From Symbiopectobacterium purcellii (GTDB lineage: Bacteria; Pseudomonadota; Gammaproteobacteria; Enterobacterales; Enterobacteriaceae): a DNA stretch of 64,000 nucleotides. The position numbers and the translations under genes were made by a program. The stretch spans positions 186,001-250,000 of the forward strand of contig NZ_CP081864.1 of the NCBI RefSeq assembly GCF_019797845.1, written 5' to 3'. Every line of letters begins with the position of its first letter. The stretch's first letter is position 1. The notes under the pieces are model-generated. The model was not told the origin of the DNA, searched no databases, and saw only the letters and a list, made by a program, of their open reading frames with translations. This document shows, piece after piece, positions 1 to 9,087 of this stretch.

Positions 1-76
1 TGATCTTTTTAACTTGCTCGCTCTTTTTACCGTGTTCAGCGTAAGGGCTGACATACTCGCCGTTCCACTCAGCCAT
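1..76 (-). CDS. metJ: Methionine repressor MetJ, N-terminal 25 codons (runs off the window)
   Basis: Reading the minus strand from the ATG at 76-74 gives [20 protein letters not shown] and then QVKKI, which I recognise as the MetJ N terminus. MetJ is a ribbon-helix-helix repressor that binds tandem 8-bp met boxes with S-adenosylmethionine as corepressor. It is divergent from metB across the met-box array at about 165-204, as in other enterobacteria. The rest of the gene lies outside the window. Confidence 0.95.
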
Positions 77-164
77 GGGATACCTTAAAAATATAGTAGT
101 CAGGAAGATAAAACCGTCATGATATGAGGGGAATTCTAACGGGATTTCCGTCAATGCTCAATCT

Positions 165-204
165 ATACGCAAAGAAGTTTAGAAGTCTAGATGTATTGAC
201 GTCC
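165..204. promoter_or_regulatory. Tandem met boxes between metJ and metB
   Basis: Consecutive 8-mers in register resemble the MetJ consensus AGACGTCT: AGAAGTTT (173-180), AGAAGTCT (181-188), AGATGTAT (189-196) and TGACGTCC (197-204), with a weak fifth unit at 165-172. They lie in the metJ-metB divergent region, where MetJ would repress both genes when S-adenosylmethionine is abundant. Confidence 0.88.
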
Positions 205-262
205 GTTGAGCTTGGGATTACTCTTGACAGCCTATACCCTGCCGCCAGTTAGGAAAATGACC

Positions 263-1429
263 ATGACGCGTAAACAAGCAACGATTGCCGTTCGTAGCGG
301 ACTTAATGATGATGAACAATACGGCTGTGTGGTTCCGCCGATTCATCTCTCCAGCACCTACAACTTCACCGGTTTCAACCAGCCCAGAGCCCATGACTAC
401 TCGCGTCGCGGTAACCCGACGCGTGATGTGGTACAGCGTGCATTGGCAGAGTTGGAAGGTGGTGCTGGGTCGGTGATGACCAGCAGTGGCATGTCAGCCA
501 TTTTGTTGGTGTGCACCGTTTTTCTGCGTCCGGGTGATTTGCTGGTTGCGCCTCATGATTGCTATGGCGGCAGTTACCGTTTGTTTGACAGCTTGAACAA
601 GCGCGGCGCATTTCGCGTAAAATTTGTCGATCAGGGCGATGCGGCTGCGTTGGCGGCGGCATTGGAAGAGAAACCGAAACTGGTGCTGGTGGAAAGCCCC
701 AGCAATCCGCTGCTGCGCGTGGTGGATATCGCCGCCATTTGTCAGGCTGCGCGTGAAGCTGGTGCGGTCAGCGTGGTGGATAACACCTTCCTGAGCCCGG
801 CGTTGCAGCGTCCGCTGGCATTGGGGGCCGATTTGGTGGTGCACTCCTGCACCAAGTATCTTAATGGACACTCCGATGTGGTGGCCGGCACGGTGATTGC
901 CAAAGATCCGGCGCTGGTGACGGAGCTGGCCTGGTGGGCGAACAATATCGGTGTGACGGGGGCGGCGTTTGACAGCTATCTGCTGCTGCGTGGGTTGCGT
1001 ACCCTTGGCCCTCGTATGGCCGCTGCGCAAAAAAATGCGCTGCAACTGATTGATTACCTGCAAACACAGCCGCTGGTAAAAAAACTTTATCATCCTTCAC
1101 TGCCGAACAACCCCGGCCATGAGATTGCGCGTCGTCAGCAGTCCGGCTTCGGTGCCATGTTGAGTTTTGAACTGGACGGCGATGAAGACACCCTGCGCCG
1201 TTTCCTGGGAGAGCTGGAACTGTTTACGCTGGCAGAATCGTTGGGCGGCGTGGAAAGCCTGATTTCTCATGCGGCCACCATGACCCATGCAGGCATGGCA
1301 CCGGAAGCGCGTGCGGCGGCAGGCATCTCCGAAACCCTGCTGCGTATTTCGGTCGGCATTGAAGACGGTGACGATCTGGTGGCCGATCTGGATCGGGCAT
1401 TCCGGGTGGCAACTGAGGGAGCAGCATGA
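263..1429 (+). CDS. metB: Cystathionine gamma-synthase
   Basis: Product of 388 aa, a PLP-dependent enzyme joining O-succinylhomoserine and cysteine into cystathionine in methionine synthesis. It begins MTRKQATIAVRSGLNDDEQY and is near-identical to enterobacterial MetB throughout; the PLP lysine lies in the HSCTKYLNGHSD motif. I place the start at 263 because AGGA at 251-254 is well spaced and this ATG gives the family N terminus; upstream in-frame ATGs at 206 and 257 lack a suitable site or conserved sequence. The stop overlaps metL by 4 nt (ATGA), so the two genes are translationally coupled. Confidence 0.96.
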   Translation: MTRKQATIAVRSGLNDDEQYGCVVPPIHLSSTYNFTGFNQPRAHDYSRRGNPTRDVVQRALAELEGGAGSVMTSSGMSAILLVCTVFLRPGDLLVAPHDCYGGSYRLFDSLNKRGAFRVKFVDQGDAAALAAALEEKPKLVLVESPSNPLLRVVDIAAICQAAREAGAVSVVDNTFLSPALQRPLALGADLVVHSCTKYLNGHSDVVAGTVIAKDPALVTELAWWANNIGVTGAAFDSYLLLRGLRTLGPRMAAAQKNALQLIDYLQTQPLVKKLYHPSLPNNPGHEIARRQQSGFGAMLSFELDGDEDTLRRFLGELELFTLAESLGGVESLISHAATMTHAGMAPEARAAAGISETLLRISVGIEDGDDLVADLDRAFRVATEGAA

Positions 1430-3861
1430 GTGCGTTAGGCGTATCAGCGGCAGTGTCTGGCCGCCAACTGCATAAATTTGGCGGCAGCAGTCTGGCAGAT
1501 GTGAAATGTTATCAACGCGTCGCGGGGATTATGGCCGAATACAGCCGCCCCGGCGATTTGATGGTGGTGTCAGCGGCGGGCGGTACCACCAATCAGCTGA
1601 TTAGCTGGTTGAAACTGAGCCAGAGCGATCGCCTTTCTGCCCATCAGGTGCAGCAGGCACTACGGCGTTACCAAAGCGATTTGATTGCCGGTTTGCTGCC
1701 TGCGGATGCCGCAGAGCGGCTGACCACCCTTTTTATCCGCGATCTGGAGCGTCTGGCGGCGCTGCTGGATGGCGGCGTGACCGATGCAGTTTATGCCGAA
1801 GTGGTGGGGCACGGCGAAATTTGGTCTGCACGCCTGATGGCGGCGGTGTTGAACTTGAGCAACATCGATGCCAGCTGGTTGGATGCGCGCGATTTCTTAC
1901 GCGCTGAACGGGCTGCACAACCGCAGGTGGATGAAGGGCGCTCCTGGCCGCTGCTGCAACAGTTGTTAACGCAGCATGCGGGGCAACGGCTGGTGGTGAC
2001 CGGTTTTATCAGTCGTAACGAGGCCGGTGAGACAGTATTGTTGGGACGCAACGGCAGTGACTATTCGGCTACGCAGATCGGTGCGCTGGCGGGTGTGGAA
2101 CGCGTGACCATTTGGAGCGATGTGGCCGGTGTTTACAGTGCCGACCCGCGTAAGGTGAAAGATGCCTGTCTGCTGCCTCTGCTGCGCCTTGATGAGGCCA
2201 GCGAGCTGGCGCGTCTGGCGGCACCGGTGCTGCATGCGCGCACCTTGCAGCCGGTGTCTGCGAGCGATATCGATCTGCAACTGCGTTGCAGTTACAACCC
2301 GGAGCAAGGCTCTACGCGCATTGAGCGTGTGTTAGCGTCGGGCACGGGGGCAAAGATTGTCACCAGCCACGATGACGTGTGCCTGATCGACGTACAGATT
2401 CCTGCACAGCATGATTTTGCGCGCGTACACAAAGAGATCGAACAATACGTCAGCCGTGCGCAAGTGCGTCCGCTGGCGATTGGCGTGCACGCCGATCGCA
2501 ATCTGGTGCAGCTGTGTTACACCTCGGAAGTGGTGGATAGCGCCTGGCATGCATTGGAACAGGCCGGATTGCCCGTGACGTTCGCGTTGCGTGAAGGATT
2601 AGCACTGGTGGCCATGGTCGGGGCTGGCGTGTGCCGTAACCCGCTGCACAGCCACCGTTTTTATCAGCAGTTAAAAGATCAGCCCATCGAGTTTGTCTGG
2701 CAGTCCGACGATGGCATCAGCCTGGTGGCGGTGCTGCGCGTGGGACCGACGGAGCATTTGATTCGCGGTTTGCACCACTCATTGTTCCGCGCGGAAAAAC
2801 GGATCGGGTTGGTGCTGTTTGGCAAGGGCAATATTGGTTCCCGCTGGCTGGAGCTGTTTGCCCGCGAGCAGGCGCTAATTTCGGCACGTACCGGCTTTGA
2901 GTTTGTGCTGGCGGGCGTGGTAGACAGCACGCGTAGCCTGCTGAACTACGACGGTCTGGAAGCCAGTCGCGTGCTGGCCTTCTTTGATGATGAAGCGCAG
3001 GAGCGCGATGGTGAAGACCTGTTCCTGTGGATGCGTGCTCACCCCTACGATGACCTGGTGGTGTTGGATGTGACAGCCAGTGAAGCGGTGTCGGATCTCT
3101 ATCTTGATTTTGCCAGCTACGGTTTTCACGTGATCAGCGCCAACAAGATTGCGGGCGCATCCAGCGGCGATCGCTATCGCCAGATCCGCGATGCCTTTGC
3201 CAAAACGGGCCGTCACTGGCTGTATAACGCCACGGTGGGGGCAGGGCTGCCGGTGAACTATGCGGTGCACGATCTGCGTGACAGCGGTGACAGTATTTTG
3301 GCCATCAGCGGTATCTTCTCCGGCACCTTGTCGTGGCTGTTCCTGCAATTTGATGGCAGCGTACCGTTCACCGAACTGGTGGATCAGGCCTGGCAACAGG
3401 GGCTGACGGAGCCGGACCCGCGCGTCGATCTTTCCGGGCAGGATGTGATGCGCAAATTGGTGATTTTGGCGCGCGAAGCGGGTTATGACATCGAACCCAA
3501 TCAGGTGCGGGTGGAATCACTGGTGCCTGCGGGCTGTGAAGCAGGTTCTATCGATCAGTTTTTCGAAAATGGCGATTCGCTGAACGAGCAGATGGTACAG
3601 CGTCTGGAAGCGGCACAGGAGATGGGATTGGTGCTGCGTCACGTAGCCCGTTTCGATGTCAGCGGCAAAGCGCGCGTGGGCGTGGAAGCGGTGCGACCGG
3701 ACCATCCGCTGGCTTCTCTGCTGCCGTGTGACAATGTGTTTGCGATCGAAAGCCGCTTGTATCGCGACAACCCGTTGGTGATTCGCGGACCGGGCGCCGG
3801 ACGCGATGTAACGGCTGGGGCGATTCAGTCGGATCTCAACCGATTGGCTCAACTGCTGTAA
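1426..3861 (+). CDS. metL: Bifunctional aspartokinase II/homoserine dehydrogenase II
   Basis: Product of 811 aa (the family is about 810). The N-terminal aspartokinase domain starts with the KFGGSSLAD nucleotide-binding motif. A central regulatory region is followed, from about residue 460, by a homoserine dehydrogenase domain with the Rossmann motif LVLFGKGNIGSRW and the catalytic stretch SANKIAGA...NATVGAGLPV. It catalyses the first and third steps of the aspartate pathway for methionine. It overlaps metB by 4 nt and shares its MetJ-controlled promoter. Confidence 0.96.
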   Translation: MSALGVSAAVSGRQLHKFGGSSLADVKCYQRVAGIMAEYSRPGDLMVVSAAGGTTNQLISWLKLSQSDRLSAHQVQQALRRYQSDLIAGLLPADAAERLTTLFIRDLERLAALLDGGVTDAVYAEVVGHGEIWSARLMAAVLNLSNIDASWLDARDFLRAERAAQPQVDEGRSWPLLQQLLTQHAGQRLVVTGFISRNEAGETVLLGRNGSDYSATQIGALAGVERVTIWSDVAGVYSADPRKVKDACLLPLLRLDEASELARLAAPVLHARTLQPVSASDIDLQLRCSYNPEQGSTRIERVLASGTGAKIVTSHDDVCLIDVQIPAQHDFARVHKEIEQYVSRAQVRPLAIGVHADRNLVQLCYTSEVVDSAWHALEQAGLPVTFALREGLALVAMVGAGVCRNPLHSHRFYQQLKDQPIEFVWQSDDGISLVAVLRVGPTEHLIRGLHHSLFRAEKRIGLVLFGKGNIGSRWLELFAREQALISARTGFEFVLAGVVDSTRSLLNYDGLEASRVLAFFDDEAQERDGEDLFLWMRAHPYDDLVVLDVTASEAVSDLYLDFASYGFHVISANKIAGASSGDRYRQIRDAFAKTGRHWLYNATVGAGLPVNYAVHDLRDSGDSILAISGIFSGTLSWLFLQFDGSVPFTELVDQAWQQGLTEPDPRVDLSGQDVMRKLVILAREAGYDIEPNQVRVESLVPAGCEAGSIDQFFENGDSLNEQMVQRLEAAQEMGLVLRHVARFDVSGKARVGVEAVRPDHPLASLLPCDNVFAIESRLYRDNPLVIRGPGAGRDVTAGAIQSDLNRLAQLL

Positions 3862-3876
3862 GGCCTCTTCTCTTGC

Positions 3877-3901
3877 TAGCGGTGGTTTTTGACCACCGCT
3901 A
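3877..3901 (+). terminator. Hairpin after metBL
   Basis: TAGCGGTGGT (3877-3886) pairs perfectly with ACCACCGCTA (3892-3901) around a 5-nt loop, 15 nt after the metL stop. No clear T tract follows, so it may be a weak or Rho-assisted terminator or an RNA-protecting stem. Confidence 0.5.
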
Positions 3902-4004
3902 TTCCACTTCACCCTGTCACTGAAATGTCATGGCGTTAACACGTTGTTGACATCATTACCCCGGACAATCGGCTTCATCGAAAGGTTTGTTTGGGTGCAC
4001 AGGT

Positions 4005-5198
4005 GTGCAAAATAGAACGTCTTCTTCCGCTGCGCTAACACCGCACATTACGCTCGCGCATCTGCATGCCGGGTACGGCACTACGCCTGTTTTAAATGAT
4101 ATTCACCTGGAGATTGCTCAAGGGGAATTTGTCGCGCTGCTCGGTGCCTCTGGTTGCGGCAAGACCACCTTGCTGCGCACTATCGCAGGGTTTGCGGCAC
4201 CGGATGCGGGTGCGGTTCTGGTCAACGGCCAGGATATTACTCACTATCCGCCGGAAAAACGCGGTATGGCGCTGGTGTTCCAAAGCTACGCGCTGTGGCC
4301 GCATATGACGGTGGCGCAGCATATTGCCTACGGACTCAAATTACGTCGCATGCCGAGAGCGGAGATCGCCCGTCGTGTGACACAGCTTGAAAATATGCTG
4401 GGACTGACCGGATTGGGTGAGCGCAAACCGGCACAGCTCTCTGGCGGCCAGCGTCAGCGCGTCGCGTTGGGGCGAGCGTTGGCGATACAGCCTGATATCT
4501 TGCTGCTCGATGAACCCCTCTCCAATCTGGATACCCGCATTCGTTTGCAACTGCGCGACGAGATTCGTGTCTTGCAGCAACGTCTGGGCCTTACGGCCAT
4601 TCACGTAACCCACGATCGCGAAGAAGCCATGGTGATGGCGGATCGCATCGTCATCCTGCATCAAGGGCGCGTGATGCAGGCGGGCAGCCCGCAACAGGTT
4701 TACCACCACCCAGCCAGTGCCTTTGTCGCGGCGTTTATGGGGGCTGAAAACCAACTGATGTTGGAGGCCTATTATGACGGCGATAGGTTGACGCTGCGTG
4801 GCGACGCGCAGGGGGCGGCGCTGGTGCCTCGGAATGCGACATTGCAACCCGGCACGGTAGAGGCGCGCTTTCGCGCCGACGCTGCACAACTCTACGATGC
4901 GACACAAGCACCGCCAGCGGCTCCCGGCATGCTGGTGCGTCAGGGCACCGTGTTGGCACAAAGCTATCCGGGCGGTCATTGGCTGCACACGGTTGTCAGT
5001 GGCGTATGGCGGATGCAGGTGCATGCCTCTGCGCCTTATGACGTCGGCCAACGCGTTGAGGTGCAGATCCCGGCGGACGCGCTGTTCCTGTTTCCGGCGT
5101 CTGATACGCCAGCCCCGTTCGCTTCAACATCACTGGCTTGTGCTTCTCACGATCCTCTTCCCGACCTGACTACCCAATCTTGTACTGGAGACCACTGA
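4005..5198 (+). CDS. ABC importer ATP-binding protein (PotA/FbpC-like)
   Basis: Nucleotide-binding subunit of an importer. It shows Walker A GASGCGKTT, the Q-loop in VFQSYALWP, signature LSGGQRQR, Walker B ILLLDEP and the H-loop HVTHDREEA, then a C-terminal TOBE-like regulatory region of about 130 residues. The start is uncertain: the frame is open from a TTG at 3987, but the GTG at 4005 (397 aa) better fits the distance to the first strand; neither has a strong ribosome-binding site. It is the first gene of a six-gene operon with a binding protein, two permeases, a LacI regulator and a phosphodiesterase. Substrate unknown. Confidence 0.9.
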   Translation: MQNRTSSSAALTPHITLAHLHAGYGTTPVLNDIHLEIAQGEFVALLGASGCGKTTLLRTIAGFAAPDAGAVLVNGQDITHYPPEKRGMALVFQSYALWPHMTVAQHIAYGLKLRRMPRAEIARRVTQLENMLGLTGLGERKPAQLSGGQRQRVALGRALAIQPDILLLDEPLSNLDTRIRLQLRDEIRVLQQRLGLTAIHVTHDREEAMVMADRIVILHQGRVMQAGSPQQVYHHPASAFVAAFMGAENQLMLEAYYDGDRLTLRGDAQGAALVPRNATLQPGTVEARFRADAAQLYDATQAPPAAPGMLVRQGTVLAQSYPGGHWLHTVVSGVWRMQVHASAPYDVGQRVEVQIPADALFLFPASDTPAPFASTSLACASHDPLPDLTTQSCTGDH

Positions 5199-5199
5199 C

Positions 5200-6333
5200 A
5201 TGAAACGCATTTTTGCTGTAACGCTCATGATGGGCGCTTCACTTTCTGCCGCGCAGGCGCAAGAGCTGACCGTGCTGACGGCTGGCGATCAAAACATGGT
5301 CGATTATGTGAACGACTATCTGGGATCGCTGTTTGAACAGCAGCATCCAGGCGTCAAAGTCAGAGCCGTTGGTACTGGGCCGGGGGATGCGGGTTCACAG
5401 AAGATCCTCGAGCGCTTTAACGCGCAACAAGCCGCAGGCAGCAAAGTGTGGGATACCGACGTTGCCGTGGTGCATGAAAAATTTGTCGGCCCGATGGTGA
5501 AGGGCGGCCAACTGCTGCAATACCGTGATGCGATTGCGAGCGGCACGTTGGTGACCATGGCAGCAGCAGACAAAGCGTTGGGCAGTGACGTCAAAGGCTA
5601 TGTGATGCCGATGTTCAGCAGCCAAACCGCACTGGCCTATAACCCGGCGCTGGTGTCGAACCCGCCGAAAAGCTATGACGAACTGCAACAGTGGGCGGCA
5701 GCACACCCAAAACAGTTCGGCTATAACGGCATTAAAGGGGGCGCGTCGGGCGTCAGCTTTGTGATGGGATGGGTTTACGCTTACGGCGGCGATGCCAATA
5801 AGCTGATGAACGGTCCGTTTGAAGAAGCGGAAGCACAGAAATGGCAACCGGCCTTTGAACGCCTGAAAGCGTTCAATAAAAACGTCACCCTGACACCGGG
5901 CAATGCGGGTACGCTGGATATGCTGAGCCGGGGAGAGATTGCTATCGGTCCGGTGTGGGTTGATATGTTCTACTCATGGAAAGCCAATGGCCAGTTGCCG
6001 GACAACGTTAAACTCCTTCTGCCTGCTCCCGGCATGCCCGGCCAGCTGATGCACTACGTGATCCCGGCACAAGCGCCCAATCGTGAACTGGCCCAGCAGT
6101 TTGTCGAACTGGCGACCAGCCCGAAAGTACAGGCCCAGGGCATTGTTGAGCGCTTCAACTGGTATCCGGGCATTGATGCCAAATACGTTCAAGCGGAACT
6201 GAAACCGGAAGTCTGGCAGCGTCTGTTTACCGATATCTCGCCACAGGATCTGGCGACCAAAGGAAAAACCTTCCCTATCGCTCCGTATAACGCCGCGATC
6301 CTCAATGCTTATGAACACGCGATGGCGCAGTAA
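5200..6333 (+). CDS. Periplasmic solute-binding protein of the 4-8 kb ABC importer
   Basis: Product of 377 aa with a cleavable signal peptide (MKRIFAVTLMMGASLSAAQA) and the fold pattern of family 1 solute-binding proteins (ELTVLTAG...; SSQTALAYNP; ...FVMGWVYAYGG). It begins 1 nt after the ATPase stop, so the genes are coupled. It should capture the ligand in the periplasm and deliver it to the two following permeases. The phosphodiesterase in the operon hints at a phosphodiester or phosphonate ligand; that is inference only. Confidence 0.9.
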   Translation: MKRIFAVTLMMGASLSAAQAQELTVLTAGDQNMVDYVNDYLGSLFEQQHPGVKVRAVGTGPGDAGSQKILERFNAQQAAGSKVWDTDVAVVHEKFVGPMVKGGQLLQYRDAIASGTLVTMAAADKALGSDVKGYVMPMFSSQTALAYNPALVSNPPKSYDELQQWAAAHPKQFGYNGIKGGASGVSFVMGWVYAYGGDANKLMNGPFEEAEAQKWQPAFERLKAFNKNVTLTPGNAGTLDMLSRGEIAIGPVWVDMFYSWKANGQLPDNVKLLLPAPGMPGQLMHYVIPAQAPNRELAQQFVELATSPKVQAQGIVERFNWYPGIDAKYVQAELKPEVWQRLFTDISPQDLATKGKTFPIAPYNAAILNAYEHAMAQ

Positions 6334-6364
6334 TCGCCCACACTATTGACCTGATTGATAGCAT

Positions 6365-6390
6365 CCTTCCCGACTGTCTGGTCGGGAAGG
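6365..6390 (+). other. Intercistronic hairpin after the binding-protein gene
   Basis: CCTTCCCGAC (6365-6374) and GTCGGGAAGG (6381-6390) form a perfect 10-bp stem with a 6-nt loop and no T tract. It lies between the binding protein and the first permease, where such stems often protect upstream mRNA and raise binding-protein levels over permease levels. Confidence 0.6.
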
Positions 6391-6400
6391 GGAGAGCCTC

Positions 6401-7240
6401 ATGTTACCACTCCCTTCTTTTTCTTCTCGTCTGGCAGGCATTGCGCTGGTGCTGCCTGCGCTGCTGGTGGTGGCGCTGTGCTTTATCGCGCCGCTCGGGC
6501 TGTCCGTTGGCGGAGCCTTTGTCAGCGATCAGGGCATCGGCGGGGCGAATTTTGTTACCGCGCTGACGCTCTATACCCCGGATATTCTGTTTACATTGCT
6601 GATTGTTGGCGTGTCTACGCTACTGATTGGCCTGTTTTCCGTATTGATCGGCGGTTACCTGACGTTGGGTGAAAATCCGCGTTGGGTCGCCCTGCTGCGC
6701 TGGGTTTATCGCTGGCCGCTGTTTATTCCTTTTATCGTCACTGGACAGATTTTACGCACCTTTTTGGCTAAAAACGGCTGGCTAAACGGCGCCTTGGATA
6801 TGGTCGGCATCGTCGATCTCACCAGCGCCAGCAACTGGCTTGACTGGCGCGGTATTGTGTTTGCTTTTGTCTGGAAACAAACGCCCTTTGTGGCACTGCT
6901 GGTCTCTGGCGCGATGGCATCGCTGGACCGTGCAACGATGGAGTCGGCACGTAATCTTGGCGCGGGTCGGCTGCGTATTCTGTTCGAAATTGTGGTGCCA
7001 CAGGTGTGGCACACGTTGCTGACCGGCCTGATTCTGTCTTTCGTGACCATGATGTCGGTGCTGTCGGTGCCGCTGATGATCAATGCGCAATCCCCGACGC
7101 TGTTGAGCGCCAATATTGCCTTTCGTATCAATGCCTATGGTGATTACGGCGTGGCGAACGCACTGGGGGCCATCTCGCTGTTGATGACGGCGGTATTTGC
7201 GGTTATCTATCTGCGTATCAGCATGAGGGAGAAAACATGA
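6401..7240 (+). CDS. ABC importer inner-membrane permease 1
   Basis: Product of 279 aa with about six hydrophobic segments and a permease coupling (EAA-like) loop at ESARNLGAGRLRILFEIVVP. A GGGGAGAG site precedes the ATG. It overlaps the next permease by 4 nt, and the pair would form the heterodimeric channel of the importer. The family is the spermidine/iron/2-aminoethylphosphonate-type permeases; the substrate cannot be told from sequence. Confidence 0.88.
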   Translation: MLPLPSFSSRLAGIALVLPALLVVALCFIAPLGLSVGGAFVSDQGIGGANFVTALTLYTPDILFTLLIVGVSTLLIGLFSVLIGGYLTLGENPRWVALLRWVYRWPLFIPFIVTGQILRTFLAKNGWLNGALDMVGIVDLTSASNWLDWRGIVFAFVWKQTPFVALLVSGAMASLDRATMESARNLGAGRLRILFEIVVPQVWHTLLTGLILSFVTMMSVLSVPLMINAQSPTLLSANIAFRINAYGDYGVANALGAISLLMTAVFAVIYLRISMREKT

Positions 7241-8043
7241 GGCGCGTATTGGGATGGATTGCCCCGGCGCTTATTCTGGGCGTGCTGGTTTTTCTTATCT
7301 TTGGTCCGTTGGCTAACCTGCTGCTGTGGGCAGTGGCGGAGAAATGGTTTTATCCGCACCTTCTGCCCTCTGAATGGGGTTTTGCCTTTTGGCGGCGCGT
7401 GTTCTCGGCGCGCAGCGTTGCCTGGGAAGCGCTGGGCAATAGCGTACTGGTGGCGATATGCACCGTGCTGGCCTCGCTGGCATTGGCTATTCCCGCCGGG
7501 TATGCATTGGCGCGGCTGGCATTGCCTGCGCGCGGGGTTATTCTGCTGGTTTTTCTGATTCCACAAGCGTTTCCCAATCTGACGGTATACGTGAATATCG
7601 CTCGCCTGTTTTATCAGTGGGGGCTGAACGGCACGCTGTTTGGCGTGGTGCTGGTGCATACGGTGCACGGATTGGTGTTTGCGGTGTGGATTGCTTCAGC
7701 GGCGTTTGCTGATATCAGCCGCGAGATGGAACAGGCCGCCCGCTCCATTGGGGCTGGTCCGTGGCGCACGTTTATCGATATTTCCCTGCCGCAAGCACTT
7801 CCGGGGCTGATGGCGGCGGCCATATTTGTCTTTCTGGAATCGTTGGATGAATTCACGGGAAGCTACTTTGTCGGCGCGCCGGATGTGCAGATGATGCCGC
7901 TGATGTTATACAGCGCCGGGGCGGGTGGCAATTACCAGATTGCGTCGATCACCGCGCTGGTATTACTGGTGCCTTCCCTCGTTTTCATGCTGGTAGTGGA
8001 ACGTTTCCTGAAAGCAGATGTGCTGGCGAGGATCGGTAAATGA
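7237..8043 (+). CDS. ABC importer inner-membrane permease 2
   Basis: Product of 268 aa with multiple membrane segments and the coupling loop EQAARSIGAGPWRTFIDISL. It overlaps permease 1 by 4 nt upstream and the LacI-type regulator by 4 nt downstream (ATGA), so regulator and transporter are made from one message. Confidence 0.88.
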   Translation: MRRVLGWIAPALILGVLVFLIFGPLANLLLWAVAEKWFYPHLLPSEWGFAFWRRVFSARSVAWEALGNSVLVAICTVLASLALAIPAGYALARLALPARGVILLVFLIPQAFPNLTVYVNIARLFYQWGLNGTLFGVVLVHTVHGLVFAVWIASAAFADISREMEQAARSIGAGPWRTFIDISLPQALPGLMAAAIFVFLESLDEFTGSYFVGAPDVQMMPLMLYSAGAGGNYQIASITALVLLVPSLVFMLVVERFLKADVLARIGK

Positions 8044-9044
8044 GCATCAACAAACAGCGTTATGTCAGCGCCCAGGATGTGGCGCGTCGGGCAGGCGTAT
8101 CGCGTTCGGCAGTGTCGCGCAGTTTCACACCGGGCGCTAGCGTCTCGGCAGAGACCTACGCCAAAGTGATGACGGCGGCGCAACAACTGGGTTATCAGGT
8201 CAACGATCTGGCGCGTGGTCTGCTGGCGAACGGTAGCCGTTTGGTGGGATTGGTGGTCACACAGCCGGAAGTGGGCTTTCGAGCCAATCTGGTAGCCGCG
8301 CTTTCTCAGGCGCTCATTCAGCGCGGTTCGATTCCGGTGCTGATTAACACCGGACACACGCGCGGCGCGATGGCGGCGGCACGTTCGATTCTGTTCGGCC
8401 ATCGTGCTGAAGCGACTATCGTGTTGTCTGGCTCACCGCCGCAGGAATTTGTTGAACTGGCGCAGTTGAACGGCCAGCCGTTGATCGTCATTGGACGCAA
8501 TGACGACGCCTGCGACAGCGTGCATATCGACAATAACACAGCGGCACGCACGGCGGCGCGCTTGTTCGCCGCTGACGGCAGAAAGCAGGTGGCGCTGATG
8601 GGTTGTGCATCAGCCACCCCGAACATTGTTGAACGTGAGCAGGCGTTTTGCGATGAAGCGCGCACGCTGGGATTGGACGTGAGTACGGTGCGTGGTGTTG
8701 ATTCAGACTACGCCGGTGGCCTTGGTGCCTGTCAGTCGCTGTTTGCACTGCCGCCGCTGGATTGGCCGGATGCCGTGTTTTGCATCAACGATTTAATGGC
8801 GTTTGGCGTGATTGATTGCGCACGTCAGCGTGGATTGTCAGTCCCTGACGATCTGGCGGTTATCGGTTTCGATGATATCCCTGCCGCAGGTTGGGATGCC
8901 TATTCGCTGACCACCTTCCGTCAGGATCCGGTGGTAATGGCGGCACAGGCGCTACAGTTGCTGGAACGTCGACAAGCACACCCGCAGGCACCGAACAGCA
9001 AAGCCGAAGTCAGCGCGCCACTGGTGCGCCGTCAATCGGCCTGA
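8040..9044 (+). CDS. LacI/GalR-family transcriptional regulator
   Basis: Product of 334 aa. The N-terminal HTH (YVSAQDVARRAGVSRSAVSR, about residues 7-26) and hinge helix are followed by a periplasmic-binding-protein-like effector domain (VGLVVTQPEVGFRANL...; VIGFDDIPAAGW). Translational coupling to the permease makes it the likely local, ligand-responsive regulator of this importer operon. A possible target is the dyad-containing stretch at about 3925-3953 upstream of the ATPase gene. Confidence 0.9.
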   Translation: MSINKQRYVSAQDVARRAGVSRSAVSRSFTPGASVSAETYAKVMTAAQQLGYQVNDLARGLLANGSRLVGLVVTQPEVGFRANLVAALSQALIQRGSIPVLINTGHTRGAMAAARSILFGHRAEATIVLSGSPPQEFVELAQLNGQPLIVIGRNDDACDSVHIDNNTAARTAARLFAADGRKQVALMGCASATPNIVEREQAFCDEARTLGLDVSTVRGVDSDYAGGLGACQSLFALPPLDWPDAVFCINDLMAFGVIDCARQRGLSVPDDLAVIGFDDIPAAGWDAYSLTTFRQDPVVMAAQALQLLERRQAHPQAPNSKAEVSAPLVRRQSA

Positions 9045-9087
9045 ATATCTTGAACAAGCTACAAACTGTGATGCACAGAGGGAAACC

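Noticed and set aside
224..238. TTGACA and TATACC before metB as a promoter
   Set aside because: The two hexamers are only 3 bp apart; not a functional pair.
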